Source: Cellulophaga sp. RHA19
Lineage (GTDB): Bacteria > Bacteroidota > Bacteroidia > Flavobacteriales > Flavobacteriaceae
Direction: 5' to 3'
Assembly: GCF_002813425.1 (NCBI RefSeq)
Contig: NZ_PHUL01000001.1
Span: 1,342,001 to 1,406,000 of the forward strand
DNA: 64,000 nucleotides
Under the pieces are notes generated by a model that ran no database searches, was not told where the DNA came from, and was given only the letters and a program-made list of their open reading frames with translations. Positions 36,849 to 45,132 of this stretch are shown one piece after another (position 1 is the stretch's first letter; the number at the start of each line of letters is the position of its first letter). The position numbers and the translations under genes were made by a program.

Positions 36849-37347
36849 AGTTTTTTATTTTTATTAATTCAATTTCTGTTTTTAGAATTTTTTGGTTCAA
36901 TTCTAATTTTACAGGTTCAAATAAGGTCTGCTTTTCATTCATTTTGTTAAACTTTTCTATGTAATCTTCAGATTTCGTTTCCAAAAATGTTGAAAAAGGA
37001 TTTATTCCAATTTTAAAATTTAAATTCACAATTGAGTCATATTTGTCTATAGTACTGAAATAGGCAAATTGTTGCTGAAAACTTTGTGGTCCATAATATC
37101 CAAGAGTGTCATTATTTCTATTTGTAATGTAGCAGTTAAGTTCGTAAGGTCTTTTTTGTAGAAAGTTCCATTCAGGCGCTATAAACTCTGCACATAAAGA
37201 GTCTTTCCAAGATATTGAATATCCGCCATTAAAATCTTCTGGAACTATTTCTATTTCCAATTTCATTTGGTTAATATTCAATTTTTTGGGTTTGTCAGCA
37301 CAACCAATTAAAACTCCAAAAATCAGTATGTATATTATTCTTTTCAA
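36847..37347 (-). CDS. Lipoprotein, 166 residues (cassette)
   Basis: A TTG start is proposed, because it gives a lipoprotein signal with lipobox LIGC (Cys16). The longer ATG frame reads 24 residues through the repeat and would spoil the signal. The mature part has beta-strand character (QMKLEIEIVPEDFNGGYSIS) and is unrecognised. Its left core has mutated to GTAGAACC. Confidence 0.55.
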   Translation of the reverse strand: MKRIIYILIFGVLIGCADKPKKLNINQMKLEIEIVPEDFNGGYSISWKDSLCAEFIAPEWNFLQKRPYELNCYITNRNNDTLGYYGPQSFQQQFAYFSTIDKYDSIVNLNFKIGINPFSTFLETKSEDYIEKFNKMNEKQTLFEPVKLELNQKILKTEIELIKIKN

Positions 37348-37360
37348 GGATTTTCTAAAA

Positions 37361-37403
37361 TTAGGTAAAAACAGTATTAAGTTATATGCGGTGTTGTTAG
37401 AAG
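37361..37403 (-). repeat. Minimal attC-like site
   Basis: Only about 43 bp separate the two cassettes here (TTAGGTAAAAACAG to GTTGTTAGAAG). The central part TATTAAGTTATATG can form a short stem. It is the shortest site in the array and probably a deletion derivative. Confidence 0.5.
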
Positions 37404-37409
37404 TATTTT

Positions 37410-38126
37410 TTATTCGCAAACATTTTTTCTTCCAACTTTTACAATTTCTTCAATTCCGAATTTGTCAAATTTCTCAAGTAAATCACTTGCGCTATTTTGT
37501 TTTTTAAATTCAAGTTCTTCTTTGTAAAGTGGAATTAAAGTATAAATGTCAATTACTTTATTAGTATCAAGTTCAATTTCGGTAAAATCAGCCGATAATT
37601 CCATTGAGTTGGCTAACATTACTGAATTAAATCCAATTCCTTCAGCAAGTTCATCATCATCTTCGTGTCCAAAAGTGTGTCCAAAACCTAACCAAGTTTT
37701 ATTCGGATGTGGTAACATCATCAATTCCTTCATTATTCTAATTGGCCAATAATTTCGTTCGTCACTAAAAGACTCATATTCTAAGTTCCATTCCTTTGGC
37801 AACAATATCATAACTTCTGCAAATTCAGATGAGTCAATATCTTCAGGTACTTTCATTGGTAAAGCACTCATTCCACAGCTCAACAAAATGTGATAAGGTC
37901 TATCTTCTGTAGCTTTTATTAAGAAAATGTCTCTGTGAATTATTTCAGATTCTATTTCGTCAAATACAACAATGTCTGCATCTTCATCAAAGAATTGGTC
38001 TAAATGGCTGTCAACAATTTCAACACTATTAGGTACTTTATCACTCATATTTTTTTCGATATTTTGGGAATACGCAATTGTTGAAACAAAAATCAGAAAG
38101 ATAGTTTTATAGTTCATTATTTTCAT
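37410..38126 (-). CDS. Suppressor-of-fused-like protein (cassette)
   Basis: The 238-residue product matches the bacterial SUFU family: PYHILLSCGMSALPMKVP, FAEVMILLPKEWNLE, YWPIRIMKELMMLPH and TWLGFGHTFG follow in the family order. A signal peptide may start it (ending AYSQ), which is unusual for the family. SUFU proteins are common immunity proteins of polymorphic toxins, and that role is inferred here. Boxes match only in part. Confidence 0.8.
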   Translation of the reverse strand: MKIMNYKTIFLIFVSTIAYSQNIEKNMSDKVPNSVEIVDSHLDQFFDEDADIVVFDEIESEIIHRDIFLIKATEDRPYHILLSCGMSALPMKVPEDIDSSEFAEVMILLPKEWNLEYESFSDERNYWPIRIMKELMMLPHPNKTWLGFGHTFGHEDDDELAEGIGFNSVMLANSMELSADFTEIELDTNKVIDIYTLIPLYKEELEFKKQNSASDLLEKFDKFGIEEIVKVGRKNVCE

Positions 38127-38142
38127 TTGATTTTCTCATATT

Positions 38143-38279
38143 ACTTGGCAACGTTGTTGTATATGGTTTGTTGCGTGGATTAACACGTAATTTAGCAAAT
38201 AAAAACTGAATAGAAAATCTGCGAGGATTTTCTTAAGTGGGCGAGAACAAGCAATTACTTATAGCCATTGTTGTGCGTA
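38143..38279 (-). repeat. attC-like site, type 1 (short)
   Basis: The site of about 125 bp has arms TTGTTGCGTGGATTAACACG and GAACAAGCAATTACTTATAG. The right core GTTGTGCGTA pairs perfectly with TACGCACAAC at 39810-39819. The same subtype is seen at 31418-31541. Confidence 0.8.
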
Positions 38280-39790
38280 GTTTTTTCTTCTTGCGTTAAT
38301 ATCAATTCTTTTAATTTTTCAAGTTGCGTATCCGATAGCCAAAGAACCTGATTGAGGTCTCTTTCAATTTTTATGTCGGGTTCTGTTCCGTAACCGTCCA
38401 AAATTTCCCCATTCTTTTGAAAAGAAACCATTGTACTTATTTTTCCAAATAGTTTTGAGTTTGGCAAGTCAACCCATTCGCTGTTTCCACTTGAGCCGTC
38501 TGTTGTTACTCCTGCAATCTTGATGTTAGGTAAGTCCTTGAAAGCAGAAACGAAAACAGATGCTGCACTAAATGTTTTTTCATTGGCTAAAATATAGACA
38601 GGTTTGTTATAGTGAAAAGTTGTTTTACCTAACTTCTTTCCATTCAACAATCCAAAATAATATTCGCTGTATTTGTTTTCATCCAATTCATAGATTGGCT
38701 TAAAATTTTTTAAAAATTCTGTTGCCTTTTTTTGTTCTTCATCGTCTAATTCGTATAAGGTATATAAAAAACGATTGTTTAAACTTTTTTTATAATCTTC
38801 TGGTAATGGAAGCGGACCTCTTTGTTTAGTAGCATTTACAACATATATAGAATCTGGATGTATTAAGTATTTTGAGAATTCATACAATAAATCACGGGTT
38901 CCGCCACTGTTGGCTCTTACATCAATAATCAAGGCTTCGCTATCATTTTGGATTGATTGCATAAATGAATTGACTTTATCAAAAAGAAGAGGTGCTTCAT
39001 CTTTATTAACCATTTCGGGAATTTTGATATATGCGATTTTTTCTTTTATCTTAAAGAGCTTTTCGATTATTACAGGTTTATTATAATCTTCATCTTTTAC
39101 TCTAAAAAAATCTACCTCAAATCTTTCATCCCAAGGTCTTTGCCTTTGTGACTTATTAATTGGTTTAACAGTCAAAATAGTGTCATTGTTGAAAGTAGAA
39201 TCTGAAAGTGTCAATTCTATTTCTTTAGAAAGTGTTTTATTGAGAAGTATATAATTTTTTTCAATGTCTCGAATATCTCTTACAGCATATGTAAAATAGG
39301 TTTCTTGCGGTGCTTTTATGTCTTCTGGTCGTGTTTTTTGTAGGAAATTATTAATATCAATTCCGTCAATTTTTTTGAGATAAGGAAATTTAGGATTGAG
39401 TATTTCTAACTCTTTATTTTGATTTTTATTTAAAACAACAACTCTATCATTTAAAGGAGCGTAAATAAATGGTAAAAACAGCGACTCCTTTAAATCATAA
39501 CCTCTTATTCCACTTAAGGAAGAATGTCTGTCTCCAATTTTTGCTAAAGTATTGGTAATAAACATTCCAAAGTTCTCAAGTCGGGTGGAATCGCTTAAAG
39601 TTTTTAAATAGTTTTCAAAATCGGTATTGAAATCATACTCATTTAGGTAAACATAGGAAGACTTTTCATTTAAAGTCTTTGTCAGAAATTCAATGTCTTC
39701 AGTTATCTGTTTTTTACTGAGTAAATTCTGCGCTTGTGAAATGGCGACATTGAGAGTTAATATAATTGTAAAAAGGATTTTTAATTTCAT
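38255..39790 (-). CDS. Exported S41-family peptidase (cassette)
   Basis: The 511-residue protein has a signal peptide (1-21) and an N-terminal helical cap. The S41 domain follows, with ALIIDVRANSGGTRDLL and the nucleophile region ANEKTFSAASVFVSAF, then GVTTDGSSGNSEWVDLPNS. It likely acts in the periplasm. The reading frame continues through the core box, so the last residues THNNGYK are encoded by the repeat arm. The cassette pair is a perfect 10 bp. Confidence 0.87.
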   Translation of the reverse strand: MKLKILFTIILTLNVAISQAQNLLSKKQITEDIEFLTKTLNEKSSYVYLNEYDFNTDFENYLKTLSDSTRLENFGMFITNTLAKIGDRHSSLSGIRGYDLKESLFLPFIYAPLNDRVVVLNKNQNKELEILNPKFPYLKKIDGIDINNFLQKTRPEDIKAPQETYFTYAVRDIRDIEKNYILLNKTLSKEIELTLSDSTFNNDTILTVKPINKSQRQRPWDERFEVDFFRVKDEDYNKPVIIEKLFKIKEKIAYIKIPEMVNKDEAPLLFDKVNSFMQSIQNDSEALIIDVRANSGGTRDLLYEFSKYLIHPDSIYVVNATKQRGPLPLPEDYKKSLNNRFLYTLYELDDEEQKKATEFLKNFKPIYELDENKYSEYYFGLLNGKKLGKTTFHYNKPVYILANEKTFSAASVFVSAFKDLPNIKIAGVTTDGSSGNSEWVDLPNSKLFGKISTMVSFQKNGEILDGYGTEPDIKIERDLNQVLWLSDTQLEKLKELILTQEEKTTHNNGYK

Positions 39791-39809
39791 TTATTATGTT
39801 TTCTCAAAT

Positions 39810-39946
39810 TACGCACAACGTTTAGTATATGAAAAGTAGGCGTTTTCGAAACACCAAATTTTCGGTTAAGCACAATGTTTGATACGAGGCGAAACCCATG
39901 AATTTAGCACTATACTGCCTATTTTTTATATACATTGTTGGCACCT
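39810..39946 (-). repeat. attC-like site, type 1
   Basis: The left arm GTATATGAAAAGTAGGCG and the right arm TGCCTATTTTTTATATAC are complementary. The site lies between TACGCACAAC and GTTGGCACCT and shares its arms with the site at 24972-25109. Confidence 0.82.
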
Positions 39947-40605
39947 GTTTTTTTCTTTAATTTCTTATATGTCCAATTGAGAATTCTATCGGTCTCACTG
40001 TCTTTTTCAAGTTGCTTTTCATCACATTTTATGACTGCTTCTTCAATTTGGTGATATTTCCCATATTTTATTTCAAAGCAATTTCTGATTCGAATAACTG
40101 TCGAGGTAAAGTCATCTAAGGCAGTTTTATGACCGAAATAGTCATTGCCGAACACTCTATATTTTTTAGAGTCTATAAAATCTTGTTCTAAGATCTCGTT
40201 GGACTGTCCATTTGGGTTTGGAGGTGGTGGCGGGTCAAGTGAGAAGCTATTGATATAAACTGATTCATTTTGGATTGGTAGTTCTCCTTCATTTCCACCA
40301 CTCATTGAATTTAGTTTACCGTTGTAGTTTTTTAAAAACAGAAATAATCGTTGTCCTACTTTATAATCAGTCCAACGGTGAGCACAAGGCCAATTCTCAA
40401 ATCGCTGAATTACTAATTCAGTTTCGTCTCCCGTGAGATTTCTTTCCACTTTCAATGTAAAGGTCAAAGAGTCCAATTCAATTATTTCACCGTAAACAAT
40501 TTTCTCTGCACCCAAAATCATTTCATAAAGGTCAAGCGGTCGGTATTCGGCTCTAAGTCCAATTACCGAAAAAAGTAATATGATTGTCGTTAGTATTGTC
40601 TTCAT
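39919..40605 (-). CDS. Exported unknown protein, 228 residues (cassette)
   Basis: The product has a signal peptide (1-19) and a first domain of about 100 residues with OB-like strands (KIVYGEIIELDSLTFTLKVE). A Pro-rich stretch PPPPPNPNG follows at about 125, then a basic helical end. The last residues GANNVYKK are encoded by the core box and repeat arm. The cassette has a perfect pair, GTTGGCACCT and AGGTGCCAAC. No function is assigned. Confidence 0.65.
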   Translation of the reverse strand: MKTILTTIILLFSVIGLRAEYRPLDLYEMILGAEKIVYGEIIELDSLTFTLKVERNLTGDETELVIQRFENWPCAHRWTDYKVGQRLFLFLKNYNGKLNSMSGGNEGELPIQNESVYINSFSLDPPPPPNPNGQSNEILEQDFIDSKKYRVFGNDYFGHKTALDDFTSTVIRIRNCFEIKYGKYHQIEEAVIKCDEKQLEKDSETDRILNWTYKKLKKKTGANNVYKK

Positions 40606-40612
40606 TTTAAAT

Positions 40613-40950
40613 AGGTGCCAACTACATATAAACGCAACTCATTGCGTTTATTCCGCCAAAATGGTTGTGTAAACGCATATTTGGCTTTCTAGTTTTTTTA
40701 ATTGTTAAATTTTCCTACAATGTAAAACTATTTTTTGTGCTACAATTACGGAAATGTGTAAATGGTCAATTTTTTAGTATTGTTGGTGTTCGTTTGTTTT
40801 AATTTAGAAGTAAAAGTAGCGCTAAGGCTTACTTTTTTTTTGCCTTATTTTTAAAGCCAAATCAAAAGATTTGGCGGACTCTATAAAAAAAACACTAAAC
40901 TTTGGATTAAGCACCAAAACCCGTATTAATTATAGCCATTGTTGTATAGC
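40613..40950 (-). repeat. Composite site: type 2 repeat plus right half of type 1
   Basis: The type 2 palindrome and block run to about 40830. The tail AAATCAAAAGATTTGGCGG to CCCGTATTAATTATAGCC and core GTTGTATAGC follow. The tail is nearly identical to 44372-44460. It accounts for the whole 349-bp gap. Confidence 0.82.
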
Positions 40951-40954
40951 GTTT

Positions 40955-41350
40955 TTATATTTCATATTCTATTGTTCCTAGGTACTCAAGAGTAAATCCA
41001 TTTCCGTTAACCGAATTTGGTTTTTCAATTTGATTTTCATTAATAAATATCAAAGTATTATTTTCGAGTTGGGTTAATTTCGAACATCTTTTTTCGAGTT
41101 CTTTTCCCCAGTTATAAGCGTAAGAATATTTGTCAAATTGTATTTTTATGTCCTTGTTTGGTTTTTCAAATCCAGACTCCATAAAGTCGTGGTCAATCCA
41201 TATTTCTCCTTGAGATTTAGCAAATTTAGAAACAGGGACATCATCATAATCATCCAATTCATATCGACTATCATCTTCTCCAACAAAATCAAAGTATAAA
41301 TCTTCAGAATCAAATTTACCTATCCAAAAATGGCTTTTTTCTGTTCTCAT
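40955..41350 (-). CDS. Imm22-like (DUF4284) immunity protein (cassette)
   Basis: The ATG of MRTEKSHFWIGKF is chosen, since the longer frame starts with a TTG inside the core box. The order FWIGKFDSEDLYFDF, VSKFAKSQGEIWIDHDFMES fits Imm22/DUF4284, whose members have the pattern FW-G and DxDF. It is cytoplasmic with no toxin nearby. The cassette has a perfect pair, GTTGTATAGC and GCTATACAAC. Confidence 0.65.
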   Translation of the reverse strand: MRTEKSHFWIGKFDSEDLYFDFVGEDDSRYELDDYDDVPVSKFAKSQGEIWIDHDFMESGFEKPNKDIKIQFDKYSYAYNWGKELEKRCSKLTQLENNTLIFINENQIEKPNSVNGNGFTLEYLGTIEYEI

Positions 41351-41365
41351 TATCAGTTTTTTAAT

Positions 41366-41567
41366 GCTATACAACGTTGAGTGTATGGTTAGTGCGGAAA
41401 TAGAAAGTCAATAGACTTTCAGTTTAGCACTTAGTCAAAGCTTTTTATTTTGTTTTATCTTTTTTTGTTCTAAAGCCAAATCAAAAGATTTGGCGGACTT
41501 AGTAAAAGTACACAAAATATTGGCTTAAACACTAAGCCCGCATTAATTATACACATTGTTATGCCTT
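41366..41567 (-). repeat. attC-like site, type 1
   Basis: The site starts GCTATACAAC and has the inner stem AAATCAAAAGATTTGGCGG. It ends CATTAATTATACACATTG with core GTTATGCCTT. It is the best unoccupied counterpart of the site used by the IS110 element. The core contains the stop codon of the next gene. Confidence 0.82.
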
Positions 41568-42227
41568 GTTTTTTACGTCTTTGACTTTTTTTGAAATGAT
41601 TGTTAATCTTATTCCAAAAGCTATTATTAATAATAAAAGACCAAAGCTATATTTAAAACCTTTCCAGAAATTATCATTGGTTTCAGTTATTAATACGTCT
41701 CGCCTTTCAATATTTTTGTTGATTTCAATTAAGCTTCTTTCTATTTCTTTAAAAGCGAACTCTTTCTCTTTTTCAGAAACCAGTAATTCCGGTGTGTTTT
41801 CAATTTTGGTGTATCCTTTTTCGGTTGATTCTTTTACCACCAATCCAACTTTTTTAACCCAACAACAAATAGAATCTGAATGAGATTGCTTTCTATCAAA
41901 TTCTTCTTGTGAAAATAAGCCTGTGTTGTTATATTGAAAGCAATGCATTTGGTTGTTTGTGAAGTTTAGTAACGATTTAGAATCGTTTTTAATCCAGATT
42001 TCAACTTTTTCTAATTCACTTTTATTAAATTGTTTTCTATTCTCATCTACTAAAGTTAGGACTCCTAATAGACCAATACCTATCCAAATATATTCTAACC
42101 TAGTCCAAGTAACAGCTGTAAGATTTGAAATTTTCACTAGAAGAAATCGAAAAATAATCCAAACTATTAATACACCAAGAAAAGTCCAAAGCGGAATAGT
42201 TATTAAATTTCTAAGGAATTCAAACAT
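41559..42227 (-). CDS. Membrane protein with large loop (cassette)
   Basis: The 222-residue product has two N-terminal membrane segments (about 10-32 and 42-60), a loop of about 130 residues containing CCWVKKVGLVV, and a C-terminal membrane segment (about 190-210). No family is recognised. It is second in a two-gene cassette, 5 bp after the MltR-like gene. The stop codon lies in the core box GTTATGCCTT. Confidence 0.6.
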   Translation of the reverse strand: MFEFLRNLITIPLWTFLGVLIVWIIFRFLLVKISNLTAVTWTRLEYIWIGIGLLGVLTLVDENRKQFNKSELEKVEIWIKNDSKSLLNFTNNQMHCFQYNNTGLFSQEEFDRKQSHSDSICCWVKKVGLVVKESTEKGYTKIENTPELLVSEKEKEFAFKEIERSLIEINKNIERRDVLITETNDNFWKGFKYSFGLLLLIIAFGIRLTIISKKVKDVKNKA

Positions 42228-42232
42228 TGTAT

Positions 42233-42748
42233 TTATCTTGTTTTATTTGTCCACTTTCTTTGGACAAGTTGTTCTTTTTTAACTAATCTTTTCCTCCAAA
42301 GAAGGTCAGTCAATAATATCGCAATTGTAAAATTAAATTTACTTCTGTTTGTTCTCTTTATTGAGTCATCAATTGGACCTAACCAATCAAGTTTATTACA
42401 CTCTTTCTCGATTTTGGTTGACTCAAAATTCACACCTTTCCAACTATGACCAAATTCATTCCTTATTTTTCTTATAATGTTTATTTCCTCGTATTCTTTT
42501 TTCTCAATTAGACCAAGAGAATAGGCAACTTTAGTTTTTGCAGAGAATGTCCCTAATGGTGCTCCAAATCCTAATAGCAATTCTTTTGATACCTTATCTT
42601 TAATTAAATATGATTCTATAATTTCCAAAAGCCATTCATCCAATATGGAACCAGCTAATAATACTGCTCCTCTGTCACTTTCCTTGTTGAATGAATTTAA
42701 AAATTCTCCTAATTCCTTCATTTCAGGTTCGGGTTCTATTCTATCCAT
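42233..42748 (-). CDS. MltR-like protein (cassette)
   Basis: The ATG of MDRIEPEPEM is chosen; longer frames start inside the repeat. The 171 residues fit the MltR-like family: FNKESDRGAVLLAGSILDEWL, then GAPLGTFSAKTKVAYSLGLI and IRKIRNEFGHSW. The last holds an R-x4-H motif of HEPN type. Outside mannitol operons such proteins occur as accessory cargo of unknown role. It is paired with a membrane protein, and the cassette boxes GTTATGCCTT and AAGGCATAAC match perfectly. Confidence 0.75.
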   Translation of the reverse strand: MDRIEPEPEMKELGEFLNSFNKESDRGAVLLAGSILDEWLLEIIESYLIKDKVSKELLLGFGAPLGTFSAKTKVAYSLGLIEKKEYEEINIIRKIRNEFGHSWKGVNFESTKIEKECNKLDWLGPIDDSIKRTNRSKFNFTIAILLTDLLWRKRLVKKEQLVQRKWTNKTR

Positions 42749-42762
42749 AGTTTTTTTTAAAT

Positions 42763-42990
42763 AAGGCATAACTACATATAAACGCAACTCATTGTGTTTA
42801 TTCCGCCAATATTGTTGTGTAAACGCACATTTAGCTTGCTAGTTGGTTTTTTTGTTGTTAAATTTTCCTATAATTTAAAACTATTTTTTATACTACAATT
42901 ACAAAAATGTATAATTGGGTAATTTTTAGTATAGTTGGTGTTCTTTTTTGGAAGTAAAAGCAGTATTAATTATTGCCATTGTTGTGTGTC
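42763..42990 (-). repeat. Type 2 repeat
   Basis: After the box AAGGCATAAC come the palindrome (one base changed, CTCATTGTGTTTATTC), the conserved block, and a short tail TATTGCCATTG with core GTTGTGTGTC. It is very like the copy at 27930-28157. Confidence 0.8.
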
Positions 42991-42996
42991 CGTTTT

Positions 42997-43671
42997 TTAG
43001 TCCCACCATAAGAATAGTCGCTTTTCTTCTTTAATGATTCTTTCAAGCTCACTTATTTGGCCAACTCCTTGGTCTACTGAATCTGGGCAAAAGTCGTATA
43101 CTTCTGCTGCGAAGGCCGCAATATCAATAATGTCTGTATTAAATGTTAAGTCAACCCAGTCATAATCAGCTCCTAATATTTCAATTCCATATTTCTTGTC
43201 CCAAACTTTGAGCTTTTCTATAACATCTTTGTTCTCAATACCGAAATTAATTCCATCGGTTTTTTGAGTTTTAAGAATATCAAATTTGTCCATTGATTTA
43301 ATAACAGAAACGGTTGAAGGACTTTCGTATCCGCTTTCTGATAAAAACAATTGATAACCTTTACTTTTCAATTCCACTCTATTTTCTAGAATAATTTCAT
43401 ACGCCCTATTTTCGGATGTTTTAAATGAAATCCCGTTTAACTTTTCGATTTCAGTTTTACTTTGCGTTCCATTTTTGTCAATAATATATCCAGGTTCGGA
43501 TATTTCTAATTGAAAAAATTCTTCAGCAGCTGCTTTTTTTAAGTCAGACAAAATCTCTTTGTCAAAGCCTACATTTTCAAATAATAATATTTCAGATTTT
43601 GAGAAATTTACTGAAGTCTGTCCGCAACTAAGGAAAGCAAATAATAATAGTCCGTAAATCAGTTGTTTCAT
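42997..43671 (-). CDS. DUF4253 lipoprotein (cassette)
   Basis: The ATG of MKQLIYGLLLFAFLSC is chosen, giving lipidated Cys16. The C-terminal 110 residues are a clear DUF4253 domain: MDKFDILKTQKTDGIN, LKVWDKKYGIEILGADYDWV, EVYDFCPDSVDQGVG and the final LFLWWD. The family is often found with polymorphic-toxin immunity genes, but its role is unknown. A lipoprotein form is unusual. The cassette pair matches 9 of 10 bases. Confidence 0.8.
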   Translation of the reverse strand: MKQLIYGLLLFAFLSCGQTSVNFSKSEILLFENVGFDKEILSDLKKAAAEEFFQLEISEPGYIIDKNGTQSKTEIEKLNGISFKTSENRAYEIILENRVELKSKGYQLFLSESGYESPSTVSVIKSMDKFDILKTQKTDGINFGIENKDVIEKLKVWDKKYGIEILGADYDWVDLTFNTDIIDIAAFAAEVYDFCPDSVDQGVGQISELERIIKEEKRLFLWWD

Positions 43672-43696
43672 AATTTTATCAATGATGTTTTTAAAT

Positions 43697-43832
43697 GGCA
43701 CACAACGGTCTCGTATAAACGTCAGTTACAGGTAAATTAGCCATAAATTTAGATTAAGCACAGACGTTAGCAATTCCGAGTGGATTCGGCCAAAATCGAA
43801 TTCGCCGTAATTGCGTTTAAAAATTGTAGGTA
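43697..43832 (-). repeat. attC-like site, type 1 (divergent)
   Basis: The site starts GGCACACAAC and has inner arms GCAATTCCGAGTGG and GCCGTAATTGC. It ends in a changed core GTAGGTACT. It is more GC-rich inside than its neighbours. Confidence 0.65.
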
Positions 43833-43836
43833 CTAG

Positions 43837-44262
43837 TTATTTTTCAATAACATATTTTTCAATCAGTTTGTCTCGTTCTTTTCTTCTTTTCTTTGTTGAT
43901 TTAAAAAAAGGAATTGAAATGCCTCCGCTAACAATTCCGGTTCCTACAAACATTCCTCCTATAAATCCTTGAATAGCTTTTCCTTCATCATTTCCAGATT
44001 TATTAGATAATATCAGAACTCCAAAGCTTGTAGTTAATGCACCTAATGAGGTAAAAATTATTCCAGCAGTTTTATTTTTCCTTCTTTTTCTTTCTTTCTT
44101 CAAAATTGTGTTAAGATCAAAATTATAACTTTCATTCATTTGATTGTCTAAATCCAATTCGATTCCAAACGAATTTAATCTTTTAATTTCGAAATGCTTA
44201 AAATCTTGTGAAAAGCAGTTTGAAAATACAAATATTACCAATAAAGTTACTAGTGTCTTCAT
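43837..44262 (-). CDS. Exported small membrane protein (cassette)
   Basis: The signal peptide (1-19) is followed by a charged stretch KKERKRRKNK near 57. Two membrane segments (about 66-83 and 95-115) rich in Gly come next, then a basic tail. The pattern resembles small Bacteroidetes proteins of unknown role. The left core GTAGGTACT does not match its right box TTTGCTAAC. Confidence 0.6.
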   Translation of the reverse strand: MKTLVTLLVIFVFSNCFSQDFKHFEIKRLNSFGIELDLDNQMNESYNFDLNTILKKERKRRKNKTAGIIFTSLGALTTSFGVLILSNKSGNDEGKAIQGFIGGMFVGTGIVSGGISIPFFKSTKKRRKERDKLIEKYVIEK

Positions 44263-44265
44263 ATA

Positions 44266-44467
44266 TTTGCTAACGTGTTTATATAAGGTTAGTACAGAAA
44301 ATAAAAGTAGTTTATTTCTGGTTAATTATTTAGCGTAACTTTTTATCTTAAGGTTATCTTTTCTCTTTTAAAGCCAAATAAAAAGATTTGGCGGACTCTA
44401 TAAAAAAAACACTAAACTTTGGATTAAGCACCAAAACCCGTATTAATTATAGCCATTGTTGTGCTTA
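44266..44467 (-). repeat. attC-like site, type 1
   Basis: The left arm starts TTTGCTAAC GTG and the inner stem is AAATAAAAAGATTTGGCGG. The right part CCCGTATTAATTATAGCC and core GTTGTGCTTA follow, nearly identical to the tail at 40857-40950. Confidence 0.8.
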
Positions 44468-44471
44468 GTTT

Positions 44472-44843
44472 TTATTTCGTTTCGTACCAGTTTTTATATT
44501 CCAAATGCTTATCAAATTCTTCCTCATTCATTTTAAACAGAATCTTTGAAAAATTCCGACTTTCCGTAATATTTCTCTCTTCAAAGAAATCAGTTATCAG
44601 AAAGAGGATATAAGGATTCTCAATATCATCCATTTTTAGAGTTGAATATCTTTTTCGGGATTTAGGATACTGTTTCCAAAACCGCTTGTAATCACTATAA
44701 ATTCTGTCCGTAACTTTTGAAATTATTTCATTCAGCAATTTCATTGGGATTTGATTGTCAGCAATTCCAATATAATACTCTTTAATTTTCGAGTAAAATT
44801 CCCTTTTGGGTTCAATTCTATTTTTAGTTTTCCAGAATAGCAT
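44472..44843 (-). CDS. Unknown 123-residue protein (cassette)
   Basis: The small basic protein is helical throughout (RIYSDYKRFWKQYPKSRKRY in the middle). No family is recognised. It begins directly after the stop codon of the barstar gene, so it is its translational partner and may assist the inhibitor or be a second immunity factor. Confidence 0.5.
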   Translation of the reverse strand: MLFWKTKNRIEPKREFYSKIKEYYIGIADNQIPMKLLNEIISKVTDRIYSDYKRFWKQYPKSRKRYSTLKMDDIENPYILFLITDFFEERNITESRNFSKILFKMNEEEFDKHLEYKNWYETK

Positions 44844-45122
44844 TTATGTCAATTGTAATTCAACATTTTCGTATTCTTTAATTATCTCTATTATTCGGTC
44901 AAAGTATTTCAATTCCGATTTGCTTTTTTCACTTCGATGCCATTTTAAAATATATTTTTCGTCCACGTCATGAACTCCAAAACCACCATACAAAACGTCA
45001 CTAAAAGCGTCTAGATTTCGTCCAATTTTCCAATTTAGACCAGAAGTCATTTTCTTTTCTACTTCTCGATAAAAACCCTTTTGATTTGAGAATTTATTCC
45101 CATTTATCTCAATAATTCTCAT
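44844..45122 (-). CDS. Barstar-like RNase inhibitor (cassette)
   Basis: The 92-residue product matches barstar over its full length. It opens with a short strand (RIIEINGNKFSNQKGFY), continues with the helix and loop WKIGRNLDAFSDVLYGGFG and has a final helix and strand. Barstar proteins bind and block barnase-type RNases. No barnase gene is present in the window. The cassette pair GTTGTGCTTA and TAAGCACAAC is perfect. Confidence 0.88.
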   Translation of the reverse strand: MRIIEINGNKFSNQKGFYREVEKKMTSGLNWKIGRNLDAFSDVLYGGFGVHDVDEKYILKWHRSEKSKSELKYFDRIIEIIKEYENVELQLT

Positions 45123-45132
45123 TTCGGTAAAT

